Positions 54,381-63,806 of a DNA stretch of 64,000 bases are shown here, piece after piece. The stretch is taken from assembly GCF_900129565.1 (NCBI RefSeq), contig NZ_FQWD01000001.1, positions 62,001-126,000 of the forward strand. Reading direction: 5' to 3'. The notes under the pieces are model-generated. The model was given only the letters and a program-made list of their open reading frames with translations, had not been told where the DNA came from and ran no database searches. The stretch is from Marisediminitalea aggregata (GTDB taxonomy: Bacteria; Pseudomonadota; Gammaproteobacteria; Enterobacterales; Alteromonadaceae). The first letter of the stretch is position 1. Each line of letters begins with the position of its first letter. The position numbers were made by a program, and so were the translations under genes.

Positions 54381-54923
54381 ATGAAACACAACGGAGTCGT
54401 GTTATTTTCATATCATCGCCGGCAGCGAGACACCGCCAAAATATTGGGCTTAAACATAGTAGTTGCGCTTGCTATGTATGCTGCTGCTTACCAGTTTCTG
54501 CCTGAGGGCGATACCGCAGTACAGGAGCTATTGGCAGTGGCCGACATTGCTATTGTGGTCGTTGTACTCTGTTTACTTGCCGGGGCTTTTTATTTGTATA
54601 AAAAGAATGAAGCCGTTGAGGTTATTGTAACGCCGTCCACCTTCTTTTATCACGACCCGTACTTTTCGAGCCTGACTATTGAAGTGGCAGTAAAAGATAT
54701 CCTGAGTATTACCCAAACTACGGACGTGCAACAGGACTTCCACACCACCAGAATGCACCTGAGAGACGGCAAGTCACACCAGCTAATGCTGATAAATCAC
54801 AGGCTGGACAGAGCCGCGTTATACGACGCGTTGAAGAAAGCCAACCCCACCATCGAGTCGCCGGAACACCCCAATCGGTTTAAGAAACGCGTGCCCGACT
54901 GGGTAAAAAAGCTCAGGAAGTAA
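54381..54923 (+). CDS. Hypothetical two-TM membrane protein
   Basis: 180 residues. Two hydrophobic segments (ILGLNIVVALAMYAAAYQFL; DIAIVVVVLCLLAGAFYLY) form a hairpin, followed by a soluble C-terminal domain VIVTPSTFFYHDPYF, DILSITQTTDVQQD, HQLMLINHRLDRAALYDAL. The pattern resembles a bacterial PH-like fold but this is tentative. ATG 54381 has GCAGGAAC upstream. Convergent with the 1476-residue gene, 25 bases apart. Function unknown. Confidence 0.75.
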   Translation: MKHNGVVLFSYHRRQRDTAKILGLNIVVALAMYAAAYQFLPEGDTAVQELLAVADIAIVVVVLCLLAGAFYLYKKNEAVEVIVTPSTFFYHDPYFSSLTIEVAVKDILSITQTTDVQQDFHTTRMHLRDGKSHQLMLINHRLDRAALYDALKKANPTIESPEHPNRFKKRVPDWVKKLRK

Positions 54924-54948
54924 ACGGCTTTTAGGGTAAACGCCTTTT

Positions 54949-57900
54949 TTACTCTATCTCACCGGCCCCGCTACCTTTTAACAAACTGATGTTCTTGAGC
55001 AGTAACGGGATTAACCCCAGGGTGGCCGTGGCCACACTCAACAGTGAATTCATTGAGCTCCCGCTCGAATAAACAAAGATAACCAGCAATACCAGTAAAA
55101 GGGCAAAAATAGGAATTCTCAACACGTTCCACGTGCCGGTACCGGCATTATCCAGCCAGTCGTTTATTGTTGCTTCATCCTCAGCCACCAGAATAAAACG
55201 GCGAAAGCTCTCGTTAACCAAATGCCAACCTTTGTGTCGGTATAAAAAGCCCCGGCGTACCAAATGCTCTATTACCATAGCATTTGATGGATTAATACTG
55301 GCGCCATTAGCCACCTTCCACAGGATGAGTTTTTCCTGCCGCGTACACTCTTCCCACTTTCTGCGATAAAGCGGTGTCGCATACACCAGCATATATTCAA
55401 TCACTTGTTCAGGCTGCCAGTAATTGTTGAGCTCGTATGGCCTGCGTGGTTCGGGAGCAGAGCACGGCGACACACCGTCGTTTGCGCACCGGGTCTCTTC
55501 TGTGTAGCGTAAGAAGTCAGCATCTAAATGCTGTATTTCCTGCCATGCGTTGCACTCGTAAGCAATCAAATTGCCTATATCGAAGGGATTGTCCAACATG
55601 GATTTCTTCACCGGACACCATACATAGTGTTTGCTGAATTCTGAAAACAACTTCGTCCACGCCGATTTTTCATCCGTATCTGGCGGCGTAATGTCTTGCT
55701 GCTCTGAATAACAGCCCGGATTCAGAATTCGGTACAGTGGTGCCGTTTCTGCCACTATTACGAGGATTACTGCAGGATTAACGTGTAACTCGTATAACAA
55801 GTCGAGTGCATCTTTGCGCAGCTCGGCATTTAAACTGACCTGTTCAATGCCGGATATTGCCACAAGGTAATATTCCCCGTCAGACAAGGTCGTTTTGATC
55901 TGTTGAGAGAGTTCGGTGAGAAACAAAAATTGCTCAGCGACTTTCTCTAAAGAAGGCGTTAAACGGTGCACTGCATTGCCATAAAAATGAATATTAGGAT
56001 GCACTCGTAAGCCTTTTTCATCATCGTGTTCCTGAAGGTAAGCCTGAGCTTGCATACGTGTTGCGTTCAGCATTAAGTGGGAATGCTTGGCATCATCGGG
56101 ACACGCCTTGAATACCTGAAAGCCAGATTGCATGTTGTCCTGCGCTTCACAATCGCTTCTCACCCTGTACTGATCGTAGATATGCTCACCCATCAACCGC
56201 TGAACCAGTAACTTTCTGGTCCAGAAATAAATCGTTAATGGCGTGAACAGGGAAATAAACAACATGATCCCCCAACCGCCATCGACAATCGCTCTTAGCA
56301 TCAAATGGTCGGCGTTATAATGCAGTTTTTGTTCGCCGTGCATTTCTGGGTGATGCGTGTCAACGACTTGCTTTGCAGAGTAAGTTAAGTGGCTGACAAA
56401 CGCGGTTTCACTTGGAATCGCGCTAAGAATACCGGCTATAAGGACATCGCCTTTATGTGCTTCATGCTCAACTTCAGCTTCCTTGTCATCCGGTGAAGGG
56501 GGAAGTTCTACCCACTGAAGTCCCGAAAAAGTTGCCGTATTATTTTCCGAATTCGTAACAGATCCCGGAAAGAAGGATTGAAGCACCGTTTCCAGAGGCC
56601 TTTCTACCCTAAGATTGCACGGGAATACATCTTCCTCTAAACAAGGCCCTCCGTTTAAATACGCTTTGTATTTATTGAAACTTTCGTCTCGTGCCTGCAA
56701 CGTCTGTTTGGCATGCTGCTCTTCAAAGTGCGCTTGCTGTTCCAATAAATAGTCGTGAGTAGAGTAGGCAATGAGCGATGCGGGTACCGCTGCTGCAAAG
56801 TAAATCAAACCAGACAAAAACCAGACATACCCGGTTGTATAACGCCTGGCTTCACGTTTTTCAGAAGCGTATTGCAAGCAAGGCTTGAGATTCTTCGGCA
56901 TCGCTTTCTTCGTACAGACGAAATAGGCTACCGCGAGCAACCCTATACCGATTAAACAAAATAGCCAGTTAAGTGGCGTGTTGTGTTCCCAACTTTGCGA
57001 AGACCAGCTAATCCCGCACACAACCAGGAAACCAACCAGCATAAAGCCAAACCCAACCAGAGGTTGCTTTGAGACAAAATACTGTGAAAAATCCAGTTTG
57101 AACTGGCGCACAAAGAACACCGCCACACCGAATGCAAGCGCAGCCCAAAGCAACAATCGGCTTCCCAAGGGCTCGATCACCCCCATTTGATACTGAATAC
57201 AAAAGCTCGCAGCGAACAAAAGCAACGCGAAGGCAGGATATTGCTCTCGCCTTTGTTTGTCGAAATACACAAGTTGCTGCCAAAACCGCTGATGTGTAAC
57301 AAAGCGCAACCACAAAAAGACCGGGACCATCACCAGCATAAATAAGAACACCGCCAGAAATACCAGGATCATGTTGTTGTTTTGCAATTCTTCCGGATTA
57401 AAGAACACCACTAATTGCCAGGGCAGCGACTTCGCAGCGTGATCTTCGTTTTCTACAGGAATAAGAGGCCCGACTAACGCCTGGTGCTTCACCCCCTTAT
57501 AATTTAACGTTATTGGCGTAGGGTTCGCGCTTAAGCCGTGCTCGGCAGCTATGAGTAATTCAGGGTTCCGGTTTGACTCTGTAAAAAAGTTCTCGTTTAA
57601 GCTTAGCGAATCATCGCTATGAAAAAGCACGTCTCCGTTCTGATTGATCACCGCAAAACTGAAATTTTTAGGGGGGATGCGGTCAACTAAACTTGAGAAT
57701 CGCGTGCCAGTTATGGTTATTTTTTCGCTTTCCTGAAAGGTCTTTAGCTTCGCGAGCATTTTCCCAACCCAGCTCAGCAGCTCTGAAATGTTCGGCGCGC
57801 TTTTGGTATTCTTAATCAATCCGTTTATTACACCAAAAGGCATGGATATCAGTGTATTTCTTCGCCCGTCTTCGATATTAAACAAACGCTGTAAATAAAA

Positions 57901-59379
57901 TCGCTGGATAAACGTTTTCGACTGCTTGTTGGGCAACTTAGTTGACCATTGATGGATCCAAAATTTACCGGCTATCCCTGCTTTAAAGTATTCGCGCTTT
58001 GACAGGTCTAGCTCCTTCCTAAAAGCCAACTGTCTGGATGAATGGAACGACAGCAGTTCCGTATCCACTTTGCCCTTTTCATTTACCGCAGCAATACTTT
58101 CGAACAGAGATAAGTACTCGATACCACTTTGACTGACTATTTTATCTCCTGATAGCTGTGCGCCGCAGATTTTCTGCTTATAGGGCTCTGTATCTTTATA
58201 GAGTTCACATTCATTAAATGAAAGATTACCGAGAGATTGAAACATCGTTTCGAGCTCTTGTTTAAAATCGTTTCGAATATTCTGGTGGAGGTGAGTCAGT
58301 TGCTCTTGTTTAAACGTGTCGTAGTAACTGAAAAACAACTGTTGTACCAGGGCGATACTCAGGATACCCGCGGCAAACAACGTCCCAATAACAATCTGGC
58401 TTTTATCTGTTTTTTGAATGGCGTATGTGCTGCTGACAAACCGCAGTTTAAGTAAGGGCACTGTAGCTATCAGCATCAATAACCCGAGGATCAGCCACAT
58501 GAGTAGTTTTGGCGGTAACTGGAGTTTACTCTCGTTGATCGTCTTCTTATCAATGATACCCAATAAGTAATAAGCACTACTGCCTTCGTTCAACCCAGTG
58601 CTTAAAACAGGGTGCACATAAATACGAACACTTCCCGTACTTAAACGCGTATCCACAAAACTTGTTCCGGTTACCAGTACACTCTCAGCATTATCCTCAG
58701 ACTGGTCTCCGCTTTGATTTTCAGCTGGTACTGAGCGCTGCAGGAAGTGCTCAACTTTTCGAATAATTCGTTCTGACTCATTACTGAATTGCTCACTGTT
58801 ATTCACCACGGACCAAGCTGTACCCTGTTGATCCACAAGCAAGACGGTTTGAAAGCGGGCCATCGTCTTTTTTAAGGCATGGTGGATACTGCTTTTTAAT
58901 TTGACCGAAATAGTGGAGTCAAATGTTGTAAACCGTCCGGTAAACTGAGCTTCATTGTATTCAGAAATAGAGAAGGAAAAGCGCTTAAACTCTTTTAGCG
59001 TTGAGTTCCAAAGAGGCCCCTGGCTAACCTTTCCTGTTTGTTCAATATCAACCAGATCCGGTGAGTTTTGCAGTTTTTTAACGGCGTCCTCGATATTTTT
59101 TTGTAACTTGTCGAGGTCGATAGCGGCTTTTTGAGGATCCGCAGCTTTGTCCTCAGAATGATTCTCTGGAAGCAAATAATTCAGGGTAGCCTGCACTTTC
59201 TCCAGGCTTTGAAGCAAGCTACCTTCAACCTGGTTGAGTTCCCTGAATAGCAGCGTATTGAGGGTATCCTCATTGCTGCTCATTTTGAAATAATAAATAA
59301 AGCCTGAAATGGTGACCCCAAGCGCGATCACCAGGCTGATAAACATGAGTCGGGACAAATTCCGTTTGAGTGGTGTCAT
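54949..59379 (-). CDS. Giant multi-pass protein with Cache-like regions
   Basis: 1476 residues; no family named with certainty. Order: membrane segment 10-31; periplasmic helical region with VLLVDQQGTAWSVV (33-288); membrane segments 290-312 and 328-352; a second extracytoplasmic region (355-668) with Cache-like features LDLSKREYFKAGIAGKFW and SFAVINQNGDVLFHSDD; six segments between 670 and 872; a third loop (875-1030) with cysteine pair GPCLEEDVFPC; a segment 1033-1055; a cytoplasmic region 1060-1415 with YYLVAISGIEQVSL (strand-like, Walker B-like but no Walker A) and a helix-rich part RQEKLILWKVANGA; two C-terminal segments (1418-1462). Likely a sensor; partner unknown. ATG 59379. Confidence 0.75.
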   Translation of the reverse strand: MTPLKRNLSRLMFISLVIALGVTISGFIYYFKMSSNEDTLNTLLFRELNQVEGSLLQSLEKVQATLNYLLPENHSEDKAADPQKAAIDLDKLQKNIEDAVKKLQNSPDLVDIEQTGKVSQGPLWNSTLKEFKRFSFSISEYNEAQFTGRFTTFDSTISVKLKSSIHHALKKTMARFQTVLLVDQQGTAWSVVNNSEQFSNESERIIRKVEHFLQRSVPAENQSGDQSEDNAESVLVTGTSFVDTRLSTGSVRIYVHPVLSTGLNEGSSAYYLLGIIDKKTINESKLQLPPKLLMWLILGLLMLIATVPLLKLRFVSSTYAIQKTDKSQIVIGTLFAAGILSIALVQQLFFSYYDTFKQEQLTHLHQNIRNDFKQELETMFQSLGNLSFNECELYKDTEPYKQKICGAQLSGDKIVSQSGIEYLSLFESIAAVNEKGKVDTELLSFHSSRQLAFRKELDLSKREYFKAGIAGKFWIHQWSTKLPNKQSKTFIQRFYLQRLFNIEDGRRNTLISMPFGVINGLIKNTKSAPNISELLSWVGKMLAKLKTFQESEKITITGTRFSSLVDRIPPKNFSFAVINQNGDVLFHSDDSLSLNENFFTESNRNPELLIAAEHGLSANPTPITLNYKGVKHQALVGPLIPVENEDHAAKSLPWQLVVFFNPEELQNNNMILVFLAVFLFMLVMVPVFLWLRFVTHQRFWQQLVYFDKQRREQYPAFALLLFAASFCIQYQMGVIEPLGSRLLLWAALAFGVAVFFVRQFKLDFSQYFVSKQPLVGFGFMLVGFLVVCGISWSSQSWEHNTPLNWLFCLIGIGLLAVAYFVCTKKAMPKNLKPCLQYASEKREARRYTTGYVWFLSGLIYFAAAVPASLIAYSTHDYLLEQQAHFEEQHAKQTLQARDESFNKYKAYLNGGPCLEEDVFPCNLRVERPLETVLQSFFPGSVTNSENNTATFSGLQWVELPPSPDDKEAEVEHEAHKGDVLIAGILSAIPSETAFVSHLTYSAKQVVDTHHPEMHGEQKLHYNADHLMLRAIVDGGWGIMLFISLFTPLTIYFWTRKLLVQRLMGEHIYDQYRVRSDCEAQDNMQSGFQVFKACPDDAKHSHLMLNATRMQAQAYLQEHDDEKGLRVHPNIHFYGNAVHRLTPSLEKVAEQFLFLTELSQQIKTTLSDGEYYLVAISGIEQVSLNAELRKDALDLLYELHVNPAVILVIVAETAPLYRILNPGCYSEQQDITPPDTDEKSAWTKLFSEFSKHYVWCPVKKSMLDNPFDIGNLIAYECNAWQEIQHLDADFLRYTEETRCANDGVSPCSAPEPRRPYELNNYWQPEQVIEYMLVYATPLYRRKWEECTRQEKLILWKVANGASINPSNAMVIEHLVRRGFLYRHKGWHLVNESFRRFILVAEDEATINDWLDNAGTGTWNVLRIPIFALLLVLLVIFVYSSGSSMNSLLSVATATLGLIPLLLKNISLLKGSGAGEIE

Positions 59380-59559
59380 AAGCGTCCTGCCAGTTCAACG
59401 TTTTATCCAATCGATAACGAACTGCAGTAACCACTAAACGTTATAAAATTTCATGCCGAATCGTAAGATCATTCTATTAACAAAGCAAACCTTGGTAATA
59501 CCAATTCGACATAAAGCGGTTAATCCCAAGAAGTGGCGCTTATAAGCGGCAGGCTTTAT

Positions 59560-60189
59560 TCAGGCACTTGCCAGCCCTAACTTCACGCCAAAGTAAACAA
59601 ACAACCCACCAGCGGCTTTGTTTAACCAAAACCCTAATCCTTTTACACCGCCAAGCTTATTGCGCATAAAGGCGGTAGCAAGTGCCAGAAAAATACACCA
59701 CAACGTGCCGGTAAAAACGAATACGCCACCCAGGGTAATGAACGCCTGGGTTTTATTCACAACATCGGCTGGGATAAACTGCGGCACAAAGGCTAAAAAG
59801 AACAGTGCCACTTTAGGGTTGAGCACATTGGTGAGCACACCACCGGTGTAAATTCGGCGCAAACTTGCCGGTTTGATATGGGGCTTTTGCTCGGTTTCTT
59901 TCTCGCGCTTAGCTATAAGCAAACTAATGCCCAGATAAAACAAATACAAACAACCGGCCAGCTTCACTGCGGTAAATGCCCAAGCCGATGTGGCAAGTAA
60001 TGCCCCTAGACCAACCGCTGCGCCAAGAATATGTACACTCACACCGCTAATAATACCCAGTGTTGCTACAATTCCTGCTTTCGCCCCCTGACTGGCAGCC
60101 CTTGCAATAATATAAAGCGAGTCCGGCCCGGGAAGAATATTGAGTAACAGGCAAGAAAGCACAAATGCCCAAAGATTGGTGGCGTCCAT
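59560..60189 (-). CDS. LysE/RhtB family amino acid exporter
   Basis: 209 residues, six hydrophobic segments. LLLNILPGPDSLYIIARAAS is the family signature, with GIISGVSVHILGAAVGLGAL and GVLTNVLNPKVALFFLAFVPQF. It probably exports homoserine, threonine, leucine or a similar metabolite. ATG 60189. The EamA transporter gene lies 35 bases upstream on the same strand. Confidence 0.93.
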   Translation of the reverse strand: MDATNLWAFVLSCLLLNILPGPDSLYIIARAASQGAKAGIVATLGIISGVSVHILGAAVGLGALLATSAWAFTAVKLAGCLYLFYLGISLLIAKREKETEQKPHIKPASLRRIYTGGVLTNVLNPKVALFFLAFVPQFIPADVVNKTQAFITLGGVFVFTGTLWCIFLALATAFMRNKLGGVKGLGFWLNKAAGGLFVYFGVKLGLASA

Positions 60190-60224
60190 GGATTAACCCC
60201 TAACGAAAAATAACAGCTTTGAAT

Positions 60225-61100
60225 CTACGCCAGCCATACCAAAATAGCTACCCCTACCAGCGCAATAAGTGACCATATTAGCGTGGCTCGACTCACTCTC
60301 TCGCCCAGCAACCAGGCCAGACCCAATGACAAGACTACGCTGCTGGCAAACAAGGTTTGCACCACCGCGGCCTTCGTTGCAGAGAACGCCACCATTTGCA
60401 GATAAATAGCCACTACGGTACCAATAAGTGTGGTTGCAAAAAACAGCCCCCAGGTTCGTATTGCATTGACGGTTTCAGGCAGCCACCGCTGTTTCATAAC
60501 GAGCATTAGTGAGGTAATTATTACCAGCCCGCCGATGAGCCTGATTTGACTGGCGTTGAACGCGTCAAGCTCGTAACTTACCAGAATGTCGCGACTGATC
60601 ACGGCTCCCACTGCCTGACATAACGCTGCCAACGCCGCGAATACATAACCCGATAGTGAAAACAGTTCGAGCGCAGAGCGCTTTTGCAGCTTCACAATCA
60701 TGTCTACCGACACGATCACCACGGCAATTCCCAACCATTGTTGCCAGCTAAGCCACTCCCCAATCCAGGCCATGGCCAATAACGCCGTAACAATGGGGGC
60801 CAAAGTTTCAGCCACCAGCATAGTTTGGGCGTCACCAATTTTATTCAGTGCCTGAAAGAAAAACGTATCGCCCAAACCAATCCCAATTGCGCCACTGAGC
60901 AACAACCAGTACCAAGCAGACGGGGGCAAACTCACAGAAGGTAAGAAAAATTGCGTAGCAATACTGAGTAATACAATGGAAATACTGCCCTTCCAAAAAT
61001 TCATGGCAAGGGGAGAAAACGAACGCCCTAATAATCGAAAAAGCCGGGCGGCGATAGCCCAGCAGAGCGCTGTAGTTAAAGCGGCTATTTCACCCGTCAT
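60225..61100 (-). CDS. EamA/DMT family transporter
   Basis: 291 residues, ten membrane segments in two EamA repeats (ALTTALCWAIAARLFRLLGR at the start; FFATTLIGTVVAIYLQMVAF in the second repeat; LLGERVSRATLIWSLIALVG at the end). It is a metabolite exporter of unknown substrate. ATG 61100 was preferred over GTG 61103. Likely co-transcribed with rluF upstream and LysE downstream. Confidence 0.92.
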   Translation of the reverse strand: MTGEIAALTTALCWAIAARLFRLLGRSFSPLAMNFWKGSISIVLLSIATQFFLPSVSLPPSAWYWLLLSGAIGIGLGDTFFFQALNKIGDAQTMLVAETLAPIVTALLAMAWIGEWLSWQQWLGIAVVIVSVDMIVKLQKRSALELFSLSGYVFAALAALCQAVGAVISRDILVSYELDAFNASQIRLIGGLVIITSLMLVMKQRWLPETVNAIRTWGLFFATTLIGTVVAIYLQMVAFSATKAAVVQTLFASSVVLSLGLAWLLGERVSRATLIWSLIALVGVAILVWLA

Positions 61101-61145
61101 CACATTCTCTGCGTGTTATTAAGGCAATAAATAAACCTGTTGGCG

Positions 61146-61889
61146 TTATTTGCTGGCGGTTTTTCGGGAGTGCTTCACTGCATCATTTAACTGCTTCAAC
61201 TCTTGTGCAGTCAGGTTGCGCCATTGTCCCGGGCGCAGGTTACCCAGAGTGATGTGCATAATGCGAGTCCGCTTTAGCTTAGTCACTTCGTAACCGAGGA
61301 ATTCACACATACGGCGAATCTGGCGGTTAAGCCCCTGGGTAAGAATGATATTAAAACTGAACTTGCCTCTGGGCTTCAGTGTACAGGGCTTGGTTACCGT
61401 GCCTAAAATGGGTACGCCTTTCGCCATTTTCTGTAAAAAGCGCGGGCTAACCGGCTGGTTAACGGTAACTTCATATTCTTTGTCGTGGGCATTCTCTGCG
61501 CGCAGGATTTTATTCACAATATCGCCGTCGCTGGTCAGCAGAATGAGTCCTTCAGAAGGCTTGTCCAGGCGACCAATCGGGAAGATGCGCTCTTTGTGTT
61601 TAATGGCATCAATGATATTCCCTTTAACGTGCCGCTCTGTGGTACAGGTAATACCAATAGGCTTGTTGTAGACAATATACACACGATCAGACTTGTCTTC
61701 TGCCACTGCGCCAATCACCTTGCCATCTACTTTAACCTTGTCGCCAGGATTTACTTTGGTCCCTAGCTCAGGCTGTTTGTCGTTGATGGTGACACGCTTT
61801 TGTTCAATCAGCTTGTCTGCTTCTCTACGCGAACAAAAGCCAGTATCGCTAATGTACTTATTGAGACGCTTGGGCTGATCTGCACTCAT
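61146..61889 (-). CDS. rluF: 23S rRNA pseudouridine synthase RluF-like
   Basis: 247 residues. S4 RNA-binding domain (RLNKYISDTGFCSRREADKL) followed by an RsuA-type catalytic domain: YNKPIGITCTTERHVKGNI, GRLDKPSEGLILLT with the catalytic Asp, and GLNRQIRRMCEFLGYEV. The TTERHVKGNI segment is typical of RluF (23S U2604, also tRNA-Tyr U35). Start ATG 61889 has AGGA nine bases upstream; an upstream TTG at 61922 would add 11 residues. Confidence 0.93.
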   Translation of the reverse strand: MSADQPKRLNKYISDTGFCSRREADKLIEQKRVTINDKQPELGTKVNPGDKVKVDGKVIGAVAEDKSDRVYIVYNKPIGITCTTERHVKGNIIDAIKHKERIFPIGRLDKPSEGLILLTSDGDIVNKILRAENAHDKEYEVTVNQPVSPRFLQKMAKGVPILGTVTKPCTLKPRGKFSFNIILTQGLNRQIRRMCEFLGYEVTKLKRTRIMHITLGNLRPGQWRNLTAQELKQLNDAVKHSRKTASK

Positions 61890-62001
61890 GTTTCTATGTC
61901 CTGACTGTTGCGCTGTTTGCAAAGAATGAAAGGGAGACGGGAGTATAACCGAAGTCAGGTGTTATTGATAAATGGCTAATAAACAATCCGGTGAAACATT
62001 G

Positions 62002-62036
62002 AAAAACCCCGGCACTATCTCAAGTACCAGGGTTTA
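62002..62036 (-). terminator. Rho-independent terminator after the TPR/TonB-C gene
   Basis: Minus-strand 13-bp stem with two G-U pairs (AAACCCTGGTACT / AGTGCCGGGGTTT), 6-base loop and a T-run. Confidence 0.85.
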
Positions 62037-62055
62037 TTATATTGGGCTTCTAACG

Positions 62056-63240
62056 TTAATATACACTATTGCCCATATTGCGATTTTCACGTTGGATTAA
62101 TGTAGAACGTTTACTCTCATAAAAATGCTCCTGACTCCTTGATGCTTTTAGCCGGCTGGGTTCAGCCTCTTCAAAAAAGGCATCATTAAAGTCAAACGTG
62201 ACAGTCTGATTATTTGCAATCACCGGCTCACCATCAACAATCCTGGGAGAAAAACGCCATTCATTCAAAGCTTCAAGTGCTTTTGCAGTAAAACGTTTGC
62301 CGCCAAATTGATCAATAATCCGAGCATTCTGTACTTGTCCATTCGTGTTAATATCAAAGGAAATGGTAACGTGCGCATCTTCAAAAAACTTCATTGCGGC
62401 CCTAGGTTTATCCGGCGTCTTTTTCAATAACAATATGGGCTCAATGTTGTCCTGCCAAGGCTTCATTTGTGCAACTTGCTGGCTGTGCTGTATGGCCTCA
62501 ACCAATTGGCCGTCATTTGCCAAGGCTTCAGCGATCATGACGTGTGATTGCAAGGCCCACGGATGACTGTAGTCAAATATACGCTCGAGTGATGCTATCA
62601 CACCAGTAAGAGTCTGAGCTGCAACATCATACTGACCGCTGGTATATTGCAAGCGCCCTAATTCGAAGAATTGTTTAATTGTACGGGTATCATCGTTTCC
62701 CCATGCTTTATATGCAAGCTGTGCAGACGTTTCAGCGAAGGCTATTGATTGTTTCGCAGATAAAACGGGAAGACGATATGATTCTAATTGTAATGCTATT
62801 TCCGAGTACACCGTTGCCAACGTATCGCTAGAATCAACCGTTATTTCAGACAGATTATCAATAACTCCTTTAAGTGACTTCTGATAACTTATTGCTGTAT
62901 GTTTGTCGCCTTGTTTAACCGCAAAATCATACAAATCACCATACAGTTTTGCTGAAGTGAGCACGGTTTCTTTACTCAATCTGCCAAAACAACTCACTGA
63001 CAAATCAATTGCATTCTCTGCTTCCTTTCGCGCTTTATTAAATTCACCATCGCTCAAATAAGCTGAGGCAAGCTCAAAACTAAGCACAGACTTTTCAACC
63101 GTATCTGGTGATTGGCTGCAAAAAGTCGCTTCTGAAGACACCGGCAGCACCTGATTAGAATTCGTAACCGAAGCTGAGGCTTGAAAACCAAAGCACATGT
63201 TAGCTAATAAAACCGCGGACGTAACTTTACGAATTTGCAT
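62056..63240 (-). CDS. Exported TPR protein with C-terminal TonB domain
   Basis: 394 residues. A cleavable signal peptide (VTSAVLLANMCFGFQASA) precedes tetratricopeptide-like repeats (SFELASAYLSDGEFNKAR, AENAIDLSV; FFELGRLQYTSGQYDVAAQT) and a TonB_C-type domain at about 285-355 (VTISFDINTNGQVQNARIID, ALEALNEWRFSPRIVDGEP). TonB normally keeps an N-terminal membrane anchor; here the N-terminus looks cleavable, so the protein may be periplasmic and act on a receptor in an unusual way. ATG 63240. Confidence 0.85.
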   Translation of the reverse strand: MQIRKVTSAVLLANMCFGFQASASVTNSNQVLPVSSEATFCSQSPDTVEKSVLSFELASAYLSDGEFNKARKEAENAIDLSVSCFGRLSKETVLTSAKLYGDLYDFAVKQGDKHTAISYQKSLKGVIDNLSEITVDSSDTLATVYSEIALQLESYRLPVLSAKQSIAFAETSAQLAYKAWGNDDTRTIKQFFELGRLQYTSGQYDVAAQTLTGVIASLERIFDYSHPWALQSHVMIAEALANDGQLVEAIQHSQQVAQMKPWQDNIEPILLLKKTPDKPRAAMKFFEDAHVTISFDINTNGQVQNARIIDQFGGKRFTAKALEALNEWRFSPRIVDGEPVIANNQTVTFDFNDAFFEEAEPSRLKASRSQEHFYESKRSTLIQRENRNMGNSVY

Positions 63241-63378
63241 ACTATATCCCTTGTATAAATATAAGACCGCATCATTACAGCCCCATAAAAATCAACAACC
63301 TACAAATACAAATTATACTAAGTGATAACAAATGCAACTTAATTTAATTTTAAAAGAGAAGCTCCATTCTAGTCGCAC

Positions 63379-63621
63379 TCAATCTGGCTTCTCTATGGCG
63401 TACAAGTCTTCGTCGATACTCTGTACCCGAGCTTCAAACACAGCACGCGCATCCCGAATGCCCTGATTGTAAAAAGTGCCGCCCATTTCCTTGCTAATAA
63501 AATCCAATAGAAACTCAGCGTCGAATTGCCCTAATTCAGTACTTAATTCGTCTTCAAAATAACGCTGTAGTTTGTCTACCAGCCCCGATTTTTGTTGTGG
63601 TTCAAACGTAATCTCACTCAC
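63379..63621 (-). CDS. DUF2164 family protein
   Basis: 80 residues. ELGQFDAEFLLDFISKEMGG and FYNQGIRDARAVFEAR are the family core; function unknown. The start codon is GTG 63621. It stands alone: 138 bases separate it from the TPR/TonB-C gene, which lies downstream of it on the same strand. Confidence 0.85.
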   Translation of the reverse strand: MSEITFEPQQKSGLVDKLQRYFEDELSTELGQFDAEFLLDFISKEMGGTFYNQGIRDARAVFEARVQSIDEDLYAIEKPD

Positions 63622-63806
63622 TATTCTGGCTCGCGTAATCGTCGTGTTACAAACCTAACATGTTGCCCCTAATGTTTTATTAAATAAAGAAAAGCAGAAA
63701 ATAATTTTCATACTCATCCTTACTTGTGCAGGAATCTTATTGCCGCTATTTTGATCTGTATTAACCTGCTTATTCCCGCGTCGGAAACAACTTACCAGGA
63801 TAGAGT

